A stretch of 64,000 bases of DNA, from the NCBI RefSeq assembly GCF_020177055.1, contig NZ_JAIQXT010000002.1:584514-648513 (forward strand). The letters run 5' to 3'. The notes beneath the pieces were generated by a model. That model saw only the letters and a list, made by a program, of their open reading frames with translations, did no database searches and was not told the DNA's origin. A program made the translations under genes and the position numbers. Below, in pieces: positions 1 to 12,501 of this stretch (positions are counted from its first letter, which is position 1; each line of letters opens with the position of its first letter). This stretch comes from Sphingomonas sp. R647 (GTDB lineage Bacteria > Pseudomonadota > Alphaproteobacteria > Sphingomonadales > Sphingomonadaceae).

Positions 1-3858
<3,858 letters not shown>

Positions 3859-3941
3859 CGATGCTCCGGTTCTTCAACAGCCTTCGATACGCACGCGATC
3901 TGAAAAAGTTCAGCCGCTGGTACTTGGCACAAGTTGAGCGT

Positions 3942-5006
3942 TCACGTCTCGTCGAGCGTCCCGCGCGTAACGCGATAGTGGTGGAGCGGGCCCGGCATGT
4001 TCACGAAGAGGTCTGGCTCGGTACCCGTCATCCACACCTGCCCCCGCCCGGCCAGCCGATCGAACAACGCCGCACGGCGCGAAGGATCAAGATGGGCGGC
4101 GACCTCATCGAGCAGCAGGATCGGCGCGCGACCGATGCGCGCCGCGACCAATTCTGCATGGGCAAGGACGATGGCGAGCAGCAGCGCCTTTTGCTCGCCG
4201 GTCGAGCAGAGATGGGCAGGCTGTCGTTTGGACAGATGAATGACCGCCAGGTCCTGACGATGCGGCCCGACCAATGTGCGCCCCGCAGCTGCATCACGCG
4301 ATCGGCCCGAGCGCAGGCGCGCCGCGAGGTCGCGGGCGTCGTCGCCCTCGATTGCCAGGCCCGCGCGTGCGAATGGGCCTTCCGGCTGTCCGGCAAGGGC
4401 TTCGGCAAGCTGGGCCACGGTGTCGCGGCGCGCGGTGTCGATCGCTGCGCCATGCTCGGCCATGCGCGCTTCAAGCGCGGTCAGCCAATCGGGATCGGCG
4501 GGTTCGTCCGCGCCGAGCAGACGGTTGCGCTCGCGCATCGCGGCTTCGTAGCGCGCGCTGTGATGCGCGTGGCCGGGGGCAAGCGCGAGAGCCAGTCGGT
4601 CGAGGAAACGCCGCCGCTCGCTTGCCGGTTCGGCGAACAGGCGGTCCATCGCAGGTGTGAGCCACAGCACCGTCAACCATTCGCCGAGCGAGGTTGCAGC
4701 GGCAGTGGCGCCATTGACCCGCACGATTCGACGTTCAGGCGCTGTGGCCTGCGTGCCGGTGCCGATCTCGACCTCAGCGTCAAGTTGCGCCGCTACTCCG
4801 AACCCGCCGGCCCCGCCCTGCCGCGCCACTTCGGTCAGCGGTGCGCGGCGCAGCCCGCGGCCAGGGGCGAGCAGTGACACCGCCTCCAGCACATTGGTCT
4901 TCCCCGCGCCATTGTCCCCCGCCAGCACGACGAAGCCCGGCCCGGGGGTCAGGATCGTATCGCGATGATTGCGGAAGTCGGTCAGGACGAGGCGGGTGAG
5001 GGCCAT
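3942..5006 (-). CDS. recF: DNA replication and repair protein RecF
   Basis: SMC-like ATPase that helps load RecA at single-strand gaps in the RecFOR pathway. The 354-residue protein has an N-terminal [11 protein letters not shown] strand, Walker [10 protein letters not shown] near residue 30, and a C-terminal signature/Walker B region [11 protein letters not shown] near 300. The length is normal for the family. It keeps its classical neighbourhood: dnaN lies upstream and gyrB downstream on the same strand, although coq4 and the nitrilase fusion now separate them. Confidence 0.97.
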   Translation of the reverse strand: MALTRLVLTDFRNHRDTILTPGPGFVVLAGDNGAGKTNVLEAVSLLAPGRGLRRAPLTEVARQGGAGGFGVAAQLDAEVEIGTGTQATAPERRIVRVNGATAAATSLGEWLTVLWLTPAMDRLFAEPASERRRFLDRLALALAPGHAHHSARYEAAMRERNRLLGADEPADPDWLTALEARMAEHGAAIDTARRDTVAQLAEALAGQPEGPFARAGLAIEGDDARDLAARLRSGRSRDAAAGRTLVGPHRQDLAVIHLSKRQPAHLCSTGEQKALLLAIVLAHAELVAARIGRAPILLLDEVAAHLDPSRRAALFDRLAGRGQVWMTGTEPDLFVNMPGPLHHYRVTRGTLDET

Positions 5007-5059
5007 CGCTGCGCCTTAGCGGTCCCGCTCGCCGCGCGATAGCGTCCGCGCGGCAAGTG

Positions 5060-5809
5060 CTAGATGCCGACGAGGCCCTTGTCGCGCAATTCGGCCTGTG
5101 CCGCGCGGTACAGCGCCGGGTCGCCGATATTCAGCCGCGCACGAACGGCATCGAGCGGTTCGGCGAGCAACAGTTCATAATCCTCGCCCGACAGCCAGCG
5201 CGCGACCTTGCCGTGGCGATAGCCTTCGCGCACCGCCTTGGCGAAGCTGCGCGATCCGGTCACGCGCAGGCTCTTGAGCGCGGCGCCAAGCGCGATGAAC
5301 GCCCAGCCCAGGCCGCCGGTCTGCGCGTAGGAGAAAGCGACGAGGCACGCTTCACCCAGCGGCTCGTCGGCCTGATAGCCGGTAATGACGTGCCAGATGT
5401 CGTGGACGTCGCGCTCACGCCGGCCATACCATGCGTGCGGATGCTCGATCCCGCGCTCGACATCGGCATCGGCATAGCTGACATCGGCCAGCCCCTGCGC
5501 CGAATAGCCGGTGCGGTCGAGGAAGGCGCGATAGGCCGCACCGACGCTGCCCGCAGGCAGCGAATCGAGCCAAGCGCGGTCGGAGAATTTTTCGGCGAGT
5601 TCGGTGCGGCGGTAGGCGATCCGCCCGCCTTCGGGGGTGGTGAGCAGCCTGCGGTAGTTGCGGGCGAGCGTGTCGCCGTTCAGCGCGCGCATGATGCGGA
5701 ACACCTGCACCGTATCATCGCCATTGGCGAGCAGGCGGCGCAGCGCGGCCAGCGCCGTCCCCCATTCGCGCCTGCGGGGTTTGCTCCAGTCGATTGCTTG
5801 CGTCGCCAT
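5060..5809 (-). CDS. coq4: Coq4 family ubiquinone biosynthesis protein
   Basis: A 249-residue member of the Coq4 family. It carries the metal-binding motif HDxxH with a downstream Glu (HDIWHVITGYQADEPLGEA, near residues 133-151). In eukaryotes Coq4 is needed for ubiquinone synthesis and has been linked to C1 processing of the ring; the bacterial role is inferred. The start at 5809 gives MATQAIDWSKPRRRE. The gene diverges from a small Xre regulator, and the 134-bp gap carries an array of palindromes, so its expression is probably controlled there. It is not next to other ubiquinone genes. Confidence 0.88.
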   Translation of the reverse strand: MATQAIDWSKPRRREWGTALAALRRLLANGDDTVQVFRIMRALNGDTLARNYRRLLTTPEGGRIAYRRTELAEKFSDRAWLDSLPAGSVGAAYRAFLDRTGYSAQGLADVSYADADVERGIEHPHAWYGRRERDVHDIWHVITGYQADEPLGEACLVAFSYAQTGGLGWAFIALGAALKSLRVTGSRSFAKAVREGYRHGKVARWLSGEDYELLLAEPLDAVRARLNIGDPALYRAAQAELRDKGLVGI

Positions 5810-5821
5810 AGGCCGTCCTTA

Positions 5822-5937
5822 CTGACAGAGTTGTCAATAAGCCATTACCGGTCGCAGTGCAAGCATGACAAGAGCTCTTGACAAGGGCCTCGCCGCTATG
5901 ACAAGAGCTCTTGTCATATGGACAAGACCTCTGGACA
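5822..5937. promoter_or_regulatory. Operator-like palindrome array between coq4 and the Xre regulator
   Basis: Related dyads lie in the divergent intergenic region. TGACAGAGTTGTCA lies at 5823-5836. TGACAAGAGCTCTTGACA, nearly symmetric, lies at 5866-5883. The perfect palindrome TGACAAGAGCTCTTGTCA lies at 5899-5916, inside a 20-bp perfect dyad at 5898-5917. A degenerate copy (GGACAAGACCTCTGGACA) lies at 5920-5937. Centres of the two best sites are 33 bp apart, about three helical turns. The position next to a helix-turn-helix gene suggests autoregulation and control of coq4. Confidence 0.75.
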
Positions 5938-5943
5938 GCATTT

Positions 5944-6156
5944 GTGAATAATCGGCTCAAGATCCTGCGTGCCGAGACGGACTTGAGTCAGGGCGACCTC
6001 GCCCGGCTGCTCGGCGTCTCGCGTCAGACGATCAATGCGGTCGAGACCGACAAATATGACCCCAGCCTGCCGCTGGCGTTGCGGATGGCGAAAATCTTTG
6101 GAGTGGCAGTCGATGAAATTTTCCTCGATGACTGGATCGCACCCGAACGTGACTGA
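5944..6156 (+). CDS. Small Xre-family transcriptional regulator
   Basis: A 70-residue protein if translation starts at the GTG at 5944 (MNNRLKILRAETDLSQG). Almost the whole protein is one Cro/CI helix-turn-helix (LSQGDLARLLGVSRQTINAVE) followed by DPSLPLALRMAKIFGVAVDEIF. This is the compact form common in bacteria beside a membrane protein. A TTG at 5911 would extend the frame but would place the start inside the palindrome, so GTG 5944 is preferred. No good Shine-Dalgarno is visible. The upstream dyads are probably its own operators. The stop overlaps the start of the membrane gene. Confidence 0.9.
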   Translation: MNNRLKILRAETDLSQGDLARLLGVSRQTINAVETDKYDPSLPLALRMAKIFGVAVDEIFLDDWIAPERD

Positions 6157-6805
6157 ATTCACGCGCGCGCAACGCTGGCGGCGGCATGCCGTCGAAGCGC
6201 TGATCGGCGGCATTATCGGTGCTGGATTTGGTTTCAGTGTCGCCATGTTTGTCGACAAGACCGGGTTCGAGCGCTGGACGATTGCCGAGCTCGCGTCGCT
6301 CGGCATCGGCTTCATGCTGTTGTTCATGGGCGGTTTCGTACTGGTGATGAGCGCGTCGGAGCAGCGCTGGCGCCGACTTGTGGCGTTCCGCCAGCCGGGC
6401 AGCGAACCGCCGGACCGCGACTCGATGTTGGCAATCCGCCGTCAGGGCGTGATCATCGCGCTGTCCGGCCCGATCCTTGCCGCCCCGCCGATCCTGGCGC
6501 ATCTCGGCCTGGGCGCTGATGCACGCGCGATCAGCGCGGCGGCAGTGCTCGCGGCGCTAGCGGGGCAGACCTGGCTGAACTGGCGGCTCTATCGCACGAG
6601 CGATGAGCTGATGCGGCAAGTGTCGCTGCTGGCTGGCGCGGTGTGTTTCTGGGGTGCGCAACTCGCGCTGTTCATCTGGGCGACGCTGGCGAAGCTGGGC
6701 TTGGTCGCCGATGTCGACAGCTGGACGCTGCTAACGCTGGTGATGGCACTGTATCTGGTTGTATCGACCTGGATCGGCTTTCGGCGCGGGCTGGGGCAGC
6801 TCTGA
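6149..6805 (+). CDS. Polytopic membrane protein paired with Xre regulator
   Basis: No function recognised. From the GTG at 6149, overlapping the regulator stop by 8 bp, it encodes about 218 residues (MTEFTRAQRWRRHAVEALIGG). It has roughly five to six hydrophobic segments, such as GGIIGAGFGFSVAMFV and LGIGFMLLFMGGFVLVM. ATG at 6128 is an alternative start with no better ribosome site. Translational coupling to the Xre gene suggests a sensor or effector partner of the regulator, but this is inference. Strand and codon use match the genomic surroundings. Confidence 0.72.
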   Translation: MTEFTRAQRWRRHAVEALIGGIIGAGFGFSVAMFVDKTGFERWTIAELASLGIGFMLLFMGGFVLVMSASEQRWRRLVAFRQPGSEPPDRDSMLAIRRQGVIIALSGPILAAPPILAHLGLGADARAISAAAVLAALAGQTWLNWRLYRTSDELMRQVSLLAGAVCFWGAQLALFIWATLAKLGLVADVDSWTLLTLVMALYLVVSTWIGFRRGLGQL

Positions 6806-6820
6806 TCGCAGCCGGGCGGC

Positions 6821-6847
6821 GGGAGGGCGGGGCTGTCCCGCCCTCCC
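6821..6847. terminator. Strong hairpin between convergent genes
   Basis: Perfect 11-bp stem GGGAGGGCGGG / CCCGCCCTCCC with loop GCTGT, placed between the converging membrane gene and dnaN. No T-run follows on either strand, so it is at best a bidirectional or processing-type terminator. Confidence 0.55.
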
Positions 6848-6853
6848 GAACCG

Positions 6854-7957
6854 TCAGACGCGCATCGGCATCAGCACGTAGAGCGCAGGCGACTTGTCAT
6901 TCTCACGAATCAGCGTCGGCGCAGCGGCGTCTGCGAGGTGGACTTCGACCAGGTCACTTTCGATCTGGCCGAGAATGTCCATCAGATAGCGCGAGTTAAA
7001 CCCGATCTCGAACGGCTGCGCGGCATATTCGCCGGGAACGTCCTCAGCCGCGGTGCCGTTGTCGGGGCTGGTCACCGAAAGGGTGATCCGGTCGCGGTCG
7101 AGCGCCATCTTCACCGCGCGGGTCTTTTCCGTCGCGATGGTCGAGACGCGATCGACGCCCTGCATGAAGCTCTTGGGGTCGATCTTCAGGATCTTGTCGT
7201 TCCCGGTCGGGATGACGCGGCTGTAATCGGGGAAGGTGCCGTCGATCAGCTTCGAGGTCAGGATCGCGGCGCCCAGGTCGAAACGAATCTTCGATCCCGA
7301 CAGCGACACGCCGACCGATCCGTCGACCTCGTCGAGCAGCTTGCGCAGCTCGGCCACGCACTTACGCGGGACGATGACGTCGGGCATCGCTTCGGCGCCT
7401 TCCGGACGCGGCACGGTGACACGGGCGAGGCGGTGGCCGTCGGTCGCTGCAGCCTTCAGCATGTCGTCGGCGACGTGCAGGAAGATGCCGTTGAGATAAT
7501 AGCGCGTCTCTTCGGTCGAGATTGCGAATCGGGTCTTGTCGATGATCTGCTTGAGCGTTTCGGCGGGCAGCTCGAACACGGTGGGCAGTTCGCCCTCCGC
7601 AATCACCGGGAAATCGTCGCGCGGCAGCGTGCCGAGTTCGAATTTCGCGCGGCCGGCATTGATCTTGATCTTGCCGTCGGCCGCGGTCAGCTCGACCTGC
7701 GACCCTTCGGGCAGCTTGCGGGCGATGTCGAACAGCGTGTGCGCGGGCACGGTGATCGCGCCTGCCTGATCCACCGCTGCCGGGACGGTTTCGTCGATCT
7801 GCAGGTCGAGATCGGTTGCCATCAGGCGGAGCGATCCGTCCAGCGATGCCTCGATCAGCACGTTGGACAAGATGGGGATGGTATTGCGCCGCTCGACCAC
7901 CGACTGGACGTGGCTGAGGCCCCGAAGGAGCGTGGCGCGTTCGATCGTCGCTTTCAT
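6854..7957 (-). CDS. dnaN: DNA polymerase III beta subunit (sliding clamp)
   Basis: Ring-shaped processivity clamp of the replicative polymerase. The 367-residue protein shows the three clamp folds: N-terminal ATLLRGLSHVQSVVERRNTIPILSN (quoted here over 20 residues apart as ATLLRGLSHVQ and RRNTIPILSN), the middle TRYYLNGIFLH region, and the end PALYVLMPMRV, which forms part of the hydrophobic partner-binding pocket. Length and start are typical. It sits in the dnaN-recF-gyrB order, but no dnaA lies upstream in this window. Confidence 0.98.
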   Translation of the reverse strand: MKATIERATLLRGLSHVQSVVERRNTIPILSNVLIEASLDGSLRLMATDLDLQIDETVPAAVDQAGAITVPAHTLFDIARKLPEGSQVELTAADGKIKINAGRAKFELGTLPRDDFPVIAEGELPTVFELPAETLKQIIDKTRFAISTEETRYYLNGIFLHVADDMLKAAATDGHRLARVTVPRPEGAEAMPDVIVPRKCVAELRKLLDEVDGSVGVSLSGSKIRFDLGAAILTSKLIDGTFPDYSRVIPTGNDKILKIDPKSFMQGVDRVSTIATEKTRAVKMALDRDRITLSVTSPDNGTAAEDVPGEYAAQPFEIGFNSRYLMDILGQIESDLVEVHLADAAAPTLIRENDKSPALYVLMPMRV

Positions 7958-8042
7958 GTGTATTCCAAACCCCCGGGCGGACGCCCATAATCAACTGACG
8001 GCGCCCGAATTGCCGTCGGAAGTTCGAGATATCCTTAACGTG

Positions 8043-8074
8043 AAAAAGGGCTGGAGCAAGCCGCTCCAGCCCTT
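8043..8074 (-). terminator. Rho-independent terminator of the 8105-8761 porin gene
   Basis: On the minus strand a perfect 10-bp stem (GGGCTGGAGC / GCTCCAGCCC, loop 5 nt) is followed directly by TTTTT. It lies about 30 bp past the stop of the outer-membrane gene and before dnaN. Confidence 0.88.
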
Positions 8075-8104
8075 CCCCTCATTCATTTGTGGACGGCAGT
8101 CCGC

Positions 8105-8761
8105 TCAGAAGCGGAAGCCGACGCCAACTGCGACCTGATGACGGTCGGTGTCGATGTCGAAATCCTCGGTGATCGCGCCGTTGCGATACTCGAAATTCGC
8201 GTTCGAATAGTTCGAGTAGCGATATTCGAGCTTGGCGTAGCTGTTGGTGCCGATCGCCTTCTCAACGCCTGCGCCGATGCGCCAGCCGTCCAGCTCGAAA
8301 TTCTCGCGCAGTTCGGTCGTGCCGTCGGTCGCGAGCACGTTCAGGCGGGCGTTGGTGTAGCCGCCCTTGGCGTAGATAAGCGTGCTCGGCGAGGCGAGAA
8401 CGCCGGCGCGCACGCCGACATAGATGTCGCGGCCGGCGCCGACTTCACCAAAGCCGAAGAAGTTGGGATCGGTCGAACGCGACTCGACCTTGCCGGTCGA
8501 ATCCGACAGCTCGGCCTCAACGCCGACCACTGCGCCGCCGACGCCGATGTCATAGCCCAGCTCGACGCCATAGAGGAAGCCGTCGACATTCTGGTCGTCG
8601 CCATCAATGTCGCTGTCCTCGCTGCTGCCCGGGCGCAGGATGTCATAGCCGCCAACGACGCCGGCGCGGAGGCCGGTGAAGGTCGGATCGGTGTCCTGGG
8701 CGAAGGCCGGGGTGGCGATCATGGTGGATGCGGCCAGCGCGGCTGCAATTGCGATACGCAT
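8105..8761 (-). CDS. Outer membrane beta-barrel (porin family) protein
   Basis: A 218-residue secreted protein. The cleavable signal peptide is MRIAIAAALAASTMIATPAFA followed by Q. The rest has alternating beta-strand patterns and ends in VGVGFRF, the aromatic C-terminal signature recognised by the BAM complex. It resembles the small Omp25/OmpA-like barrels of alphaproteobacteria. AAGGAG lies 8 nt before the ATG. A strong terminator follows, so it is monocistronic. The smaller barrel at 11935 shares its signal peptide style and its final strands (YAKVEYRRT versus YAKLEYRYS). Confidence 0.9.
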   Translation of the reverse strand: MRIAIAAALAASTMIATPAFAQDTDPTFTGLRAGVVGGYDILRPGSSEDSDIDGDDQNVDGFLYGVELGYDIGVGGAVVGVEAELSDSTGKVESRSTDPNFFGFGEVGAGRDIYVGVRAGVLASPSTLIYAKGGYTNARLNVLATDGTTELRENFELDGWRIGAGVEKAIGTNSYAKLEYRYSNYSNANFEYRNGAITEDFDIDTDRHQVAVGVGFRF

Positions 8762-8894
8762 TACTGAAACTCCTTAACTCAACCCGTTCACGGGTCGGGG
8801 GCTCTAATGACGCTGCGCCGCACAAGTTGCATGAACGTTGGATAAACACGGAAAACCGTTGCTTTTGTGCCACAGGGCACTCAATCAGTTGGCG

Positions 8895-9521
8895 ATGCGC
8901 AAGGGACGGGATTTCATCGCACGACATGGCGAGACGGTGTTCAACGCCGCACGCCGGTTGCAGGGCGAGCATCTGCACACGCCGCTGACCCGCGCCGGCT
9001 TCGCGCAGGCAGACGAGATGGGGCAGGCGCTGGCGACGCTGCTCGGTCGGGCGCCTGCGCTGATGCTGTGGGCATCCGATACCGGCCGCGCGCTGCAGAC
9101 GCTGGCGGTGATCGCCGAACATCTGGAACTCGACTGGCACGCCGCGCGGCATGATCCGCGGCTGACGGAGATCGGCATGGGCAGCTGGGGCGGGCGCTAT
9201 TACGCCGATCTGATAGCGGGCGACCTTCCGGTCGTCGCCCCGACCGGGCTGCTCCATCCGGCGCCCGATGGCGAAACCTATCCGGAGATTGCGGCGCGCG
9301 TTTCCGCCTGGCTTGCCGACACGCATGAAGATCCGGGCGATCGGCTGATCATCATGCATGGCATTTCCAGCCGCGTGCTGCGTGGCGTGATGACTGGGCA
9401 GGGCGGGCATGCCGAGTTTGCGGCCCCGATCTCGTCCGGCCTGCCGCAAGGATCGGTGGTGATGATCGAGGGCGGGGAAGAGACCGTGGTCCACCTGGGC
9501 AGCGGACGGGCGCCGGCATGA
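8895..9521 (+). CDS. Histidine phosphatase (phosphoglycerate mutase-like) family protein
   Basis: About 208 residues with the catalytic RHGET motif near residue 9, the second His in MHGISSRVLRG, and other conserved features (WASDTGRALQT, LTEIGMGSWGG). The family removes or moves phosphate through a phospho-histidine; the substrate is not predictable. The frame stays open upstream to 8838, but ATG 8895 (MRKGRDFIARHGE) puts the motif at the usual distance from the N-terminus. Its stop overlaps the next start by 4 bp (ATGA), so the two genes are translationally coupled. Confidence 0.9.
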   Translation: MRKGRDFIARHGETVFNAARRLQGEHLHTPLTRAGFAQADEMGQALATLLGRAPALMLWASDTGRALQTLAVIAEHLELDWHAARHDPRLTEIGMGSWGGRYYADLIAGDLPVVAPTGLLHPAPDGETYPEIAARVSAWLADTHEDPGDRLIIMHGISSRVLRGVMTGQGGHAEFAAPISSGLPQGSVVMIEGGEETVVHLGSGRAPA

Positions 9522-9982
9522 TCGCGCTCCTTCTCGCCATGTCCCTTGCTGCGCAGGAGCAGGGCCGCGAGTCGCTCGGGGTGTTCGATAGCTGGGGCGC
9601 GTTTCGCGACGCGGGCCCCGCCCGCTGCTACGCGATCGGGCAGCCGGTGCGGGGCGGGGCGGGTGCGTTTGCCAGCATCGCCAATTGGCCCCGTTCGCAG
9701 GCGCGCAATCAGGTTCATGTGCGGCTGAGCCGCGCGCGTGATCCGCGCGCGAAGGTGACGCTGGCGATCGGCGAGCGCCGCTTCGAGCTGATCGCCGGGG
9801 CCAGCGACGCGTGGGCGCCGGATGCCCGCACCGACCGCGCCATCGTCGCGGCGATTCGATCGAGCCGTTCGATGAGTGTCGAGAGCGTCGCGCGCGGCGG
9901 CGGGGCATTCGCCGATGTCTATGCGCTCAAAGGCGCGGCGACCGCGATCGACGCGGCGGCAATGGGCTGCGCGCGGCGTTAG
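9518..9982 (+). CDS. Secreted protein, IalB-like
   Basis: A 154-residue protein with a short signal-like N-terminus (MIALLLAMSLAAQEQG). The mature part GVFDSWGAFRDAGPARCYAIGQ, with strands VHVRLSR and KVTLAIG, recalls the invasion-associated locus B fold common in alphaproteobacteria; this assignment is by impression. Two cysteines (RCYAIG and GCARR) could form a disulfide. It is coupled to the histidine phosphatase gene by an ATGA overlap. A weak GC hairpin with TTTTT at about 9989-10008 lies just past the stop. Confidence 0.72.
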   Translation: MIALLLAMSLAAQEQGRESLGVFDSWGAFRDAGPARCYAIGQPVRGGAGAFASIANWPRSQARNQVHVRLSRARDPRAKVTLAIGERRFELIAGASDAWAPDARTDRAIVAAIRSSRSMSVESVARGGGAFADVYALKGAATAIDAAAMGCARR

Positions 9983-10007
9983 CCGGGCGCAGCCCCCGCT
10001 GCCATTT

Positions 10008-10409
10008 TTACTGCTGCCCGCCAGGGGTCGGGCTGGCGGCCGGTGCGGGGACGGCGGCCTGCGGCCCATCACGCACCGCGACGATTGCTGCCTGAACCTT
10101 GTCCTTCACCGCCGGATCGGTCTGAGCCAGTGTCGCGATCTCGTTGAAGCGACCGGTGTCGAGACCCGCGCCGGTAACGGCCTCCGTCATCTTTGTAGTC
10201 TTGTCCGCCGCAGGGATCGACGCGTCTTTGGTCACTGCATCAGCGGCGAGCGCTGCCCGGGCGAATTTGGTCACTTCCTCGTCAGTCACTGGCGTCGGGG
10301 CCGCGGTCTGGGCCTGGGGTGCGGGGGCCGCCGGCGGCGTCGTCTGCGCGATGGCGGGGGTGCCGAACAGAACGCCGGCGGCTAGCGCTGCGTGGGTCAG
10401 GGTGATCAA
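10008..10409 (-). CDS. Secreted DUF4168-like protein
   Basis: About 133 residues from a TTG at 10409, chosen because GGAG lies 7 nt upstream and because a signal peptide follows directly ([22 protein letters not shown]). The mature protein has a proline/alanine/glutamine-rich linker, then a helical region ([36 protein letters not shown]) matching the DUF4168 pattern, then a proline-rich tail. Role unknown; it is probably periplasmic. It converges with the gene ending at 9982 and diverges from rlmN. Confidence 0.72.
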   Translation of the reverse strand: MITLTHAALAAGVLFGTPAIAQTTPPAAPAPQAQTAAPTPVTDEEVTKFARAALAADAVTKDASIPAADKTTKMTEAVTGAGLDTGRFNEIATLAQTDPAVKDKVQAAIVAVRDGPQAAVPAPAASPTPGGQQ

Positions 10410-10569
10410 GTTACTGCTCCAATTGGTTGCATTCAAAGGCGTCAAAGGACGCGCATGCGCCAAAGTTCCCGACGGGGGACCCCGATCGCAACCCTTCCTC
10501 GGTAAGCCGTGGCTGCCCCGGGATAGGCGGGGCATGGAAATCTGCCGTCACTTCGGCTATATGCGCGCA

Positions 10570-11778
10570 ATGCAATCAGTCGCGAATCCCCTGATGTCCA
10601 TCGCCGGGCACATCGATCCCGTGCCCGTTCCGCGCAGCCTGAAGCCGCGCGCCGATGGCCGTATCGACTTGCTCGGCTTGTCCAAGGCGGAGCTGCGCAT
10701 GGCGCTGGAGACGTCGCAGCTGGAGTCCAAACAGGCGAAATTGCGCGCCAAACAGCTGTGGCACTGGATCTATAATCGCGGTGTCACCGATTTCAGCCTG
10801 ATGACGGATATCTCGAAGACGATGCAGCCCTGGCTGGCGCAGCGCTTCGTCATCTCGCGACCGGCGGTGATCGAGGCGCAGGTGTCGACCGACGGGACGC
10901 GCAAATGGCTGCTGCGGTCGGACGATGGGCAGGATTACGAGATGGTGTTTATCCCCGACGCGGATCGGGGAACCTTGTGCGTGTCGAGCCAGGTCGGCTG
11001 CACGCTCAACTGCCGTTTCTGCCACACGGGCACGATGCGGCTCGTCCGCAATCTCGAGCCCGGCGAGATCGTCGGGCAGGTGATGCTGGCGCGCGACGCG
11101 CTGGGCGAATGGCCGAGCCAGCCCGAGGGGCGTATGCTCACCAACATCGTCATGATGGGGATGGGCGAGCCACTCTATAATTTCGACAATGTCCGCGATT
11201 CGCTGAAGATCGTGATGGACGGCGACGGCATCGCGTTGAGCAAGCGCCGCATCACCCTGTCGACCAGTGGCGTTGTGCCGATGATGGCGCGGGCGGGCGA
11301 GGAGATCGGGGTCAACCTCGCCGTCTCGCTCCACGCGGTGACCAAGGAAGTGCGCGACGAGATCGTGCCGCTCAACCGCAAGTTCGGGATCGAGGAGCTG
11401 TTGCAGGCGTGCGCCGATTACCCCGGCGCCAATAACGCCCGCCGCATCACGTTCGAATATGTGATGCTGAAGGACAAGAATGACAGCGACGCCGATGCGC
11501 GCGAACTGGTACGGCTGATCAAGCACTATAAGCTGCCCGCCAAGGTCAATCTGATCCCGTTCAACCCGTGGCCGGGTGCGCCGTACGAATGCTCGACGCC
11601 CCAGCGGATTCGCGCGTTTCAGGAGATCGTGTTCGGCGCTGGCATCTCTGCCCCGGCGCGCACCCCGCGGGGGCGCGACATCGATGCGGCGTGCGGCCAG
11701 CTCAAGACCGCGAGCGAGAAGAAGAGCCGCGCCGAGCTCGACCGGCTGGCGGATGAGAAACAGGCCGCACTGGGTTAG
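10570..11778 (+). CDS. rlmN: 23S rRNA (adenine-C2)-methyltransferase / tRNA methyltransferase RlmN
   Basis: Radical SAM methyltransferase that puts a C2 methyl on A2503 of 23S rRNA and A37 of some tRNAs. The radical SAM cluster motif [11 protein letters not shown] is present, as are the GMGEPLYN segment and the C-terminal cysteine of DAACGQL that takes part in the mechanism. About 402 residues from ATG 10570; in-frame ATGs at 10534, 10561 and 10594 are also possible because no clear ribosome site decides. The conserved part begins at [12 protein letters not shown]. Confidence 0.95.
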   Translation: MQSVANPLMSIAGHIDPVPVPRSLKPRADGRIDLLGLSKAELRMALETSQLESKQAKLRAKQLWHWIYNRGVTDFSLMTDISKTMQPWLAQRFVISRPAVIEAQVSTDGTRKWLLRSDDGQDYEMVFIPDADRGTLCVSSQVGCTLNCRFCHTGTMRLVRNLEPGEIVGQVMLARDALGEWPSQPEGRMLTNIVMMGMGEPLYNFDNVRDSLKIVMDGDGIALSKRRITLSTSGVVPMMARAGEEIGVNLAVSLHAVTKEVRDEIVPLNRKFGIEELLQACADYPGANNARRITFEYVMLKDKNDSDADARELVRLIKHYKLPAKVNLIPFNPWPGAPYECSTPQRIRAFQEIVFGAGISAPARTPRGRDIDAACGQLKTASEKKSRAELDRLADEKQAALG

Positions 11779-11934
11779 CCATTCGCGCTGCTGTTGCCGA
11801 TTTGCAACACGTTGATCACGTCGTGGTAAAAATGAACCGTGTTACTCTTGTAACTCACGGGGTGGGTCCCTAGTTACGGTGTCGCAACATCGCGTTGCGG
11901 AACCAAAAACAACATCCTGCTTGGGGAATTTTGT

Positions 11935-12399
11935 ATGCGTAAGATTGCTATTCTTGCGGCGCTTGCTGCTGCCACCGTCGCTGCGCCCGCGTTCGCTCAG
12001 GACGCTGCACCGGGCGAAGCCCGCGTCGAAGTCCGTGGCGGTATCGCCTGGGCCGAGGGCGCCGAAGAGGCATTTGCTGGCGTCGCAGTCGGCTATGACT
12101 TCGATCTGGGCGACACCGCGTTCATCGGCATCGAAGGCGCGGCCGACAAGGTCCTTGCTGAAGATACCGACGTGTTCTGGACCATCGGTGGCCGCGTTGG
12201 CGCCAAGGTTGGCGACGCTGGCCGCGCCTATGTGCTCGGCGGCTACGGCTTCGCCGACGGCGACGATGGCGCGTTCGCCGGTGCCGGCTACCAGCACAAC
12301 CTGGGCGAGAAGGTCTACGCCAAGGTCGAGTATCGCCGCACCCTGGTCGAAGGTCCGGACGTGAACTTCGCGGGCGTCGGCGTCGGCCTGCGCTTCTGA
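11935..12399 (+). CDS. Small outer membrane beta-barrel protein
   Basis: A 154-residue protein with signal peptide MRKIAILAALAAATVAAPAFA-Q and a small barrel ending in GVGLRF, the C-terminal aromatic signature. It resembles the Omp25-like porin at 8105-8761 but is about 60 residues shorter. GGGGAA precedes the ATG. Its own terminator follows, so it is a single-gene unit. A 5-bp dyad GTTAC-N4-GTAAC lies about 80 bp upstream. Confidence 0.88.
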   Translation: MRKIAILAALAAATVAAPAFAQDAAPGEARVEVRGGIAWAEGAEEAFAGVAVGYDFDLGDTAFIGIEGAADKVLAEDTDVFWTIGGRVGAKVGDAGRAYVLGGYGFADGDDGAFAGAGYQHNLGEKVYAKVEYRRTLVEGPDVNFAGVGVGLRF

Positions 12400-12425
12400 T
12401 CGCTTCGATCGGAACGAGACACGGA

Positions 12426-12456
12426 AAGGGCGGCCCGCAAGGGTCGCCCTTTTTGT
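12426..12456 (+). terminator. Rho-independent terminator of the 11935-12399 gene
   Basis: 11-bp stem with one G-T pair (AAGGGCGGCCC / GGGTCGCCCTT), loop GCAA, then a run of five T and further T-rich sequence, 27 bp after the stop. Confidence 0.92.
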
Positions 12457-12501
12457 TTCAGCGTTTGATTCAGCTGCGCTGAATTGCGGTACCGCGCGAA
12501 A

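Noticed and set aside
8820..8870. DnaA-box-like TTGGATAAA near 8857
   Set aside because: A single site with two mismatches to TTATCCACA (reverse complement) and no cluster or AT-rich unwinding region; not an origin.
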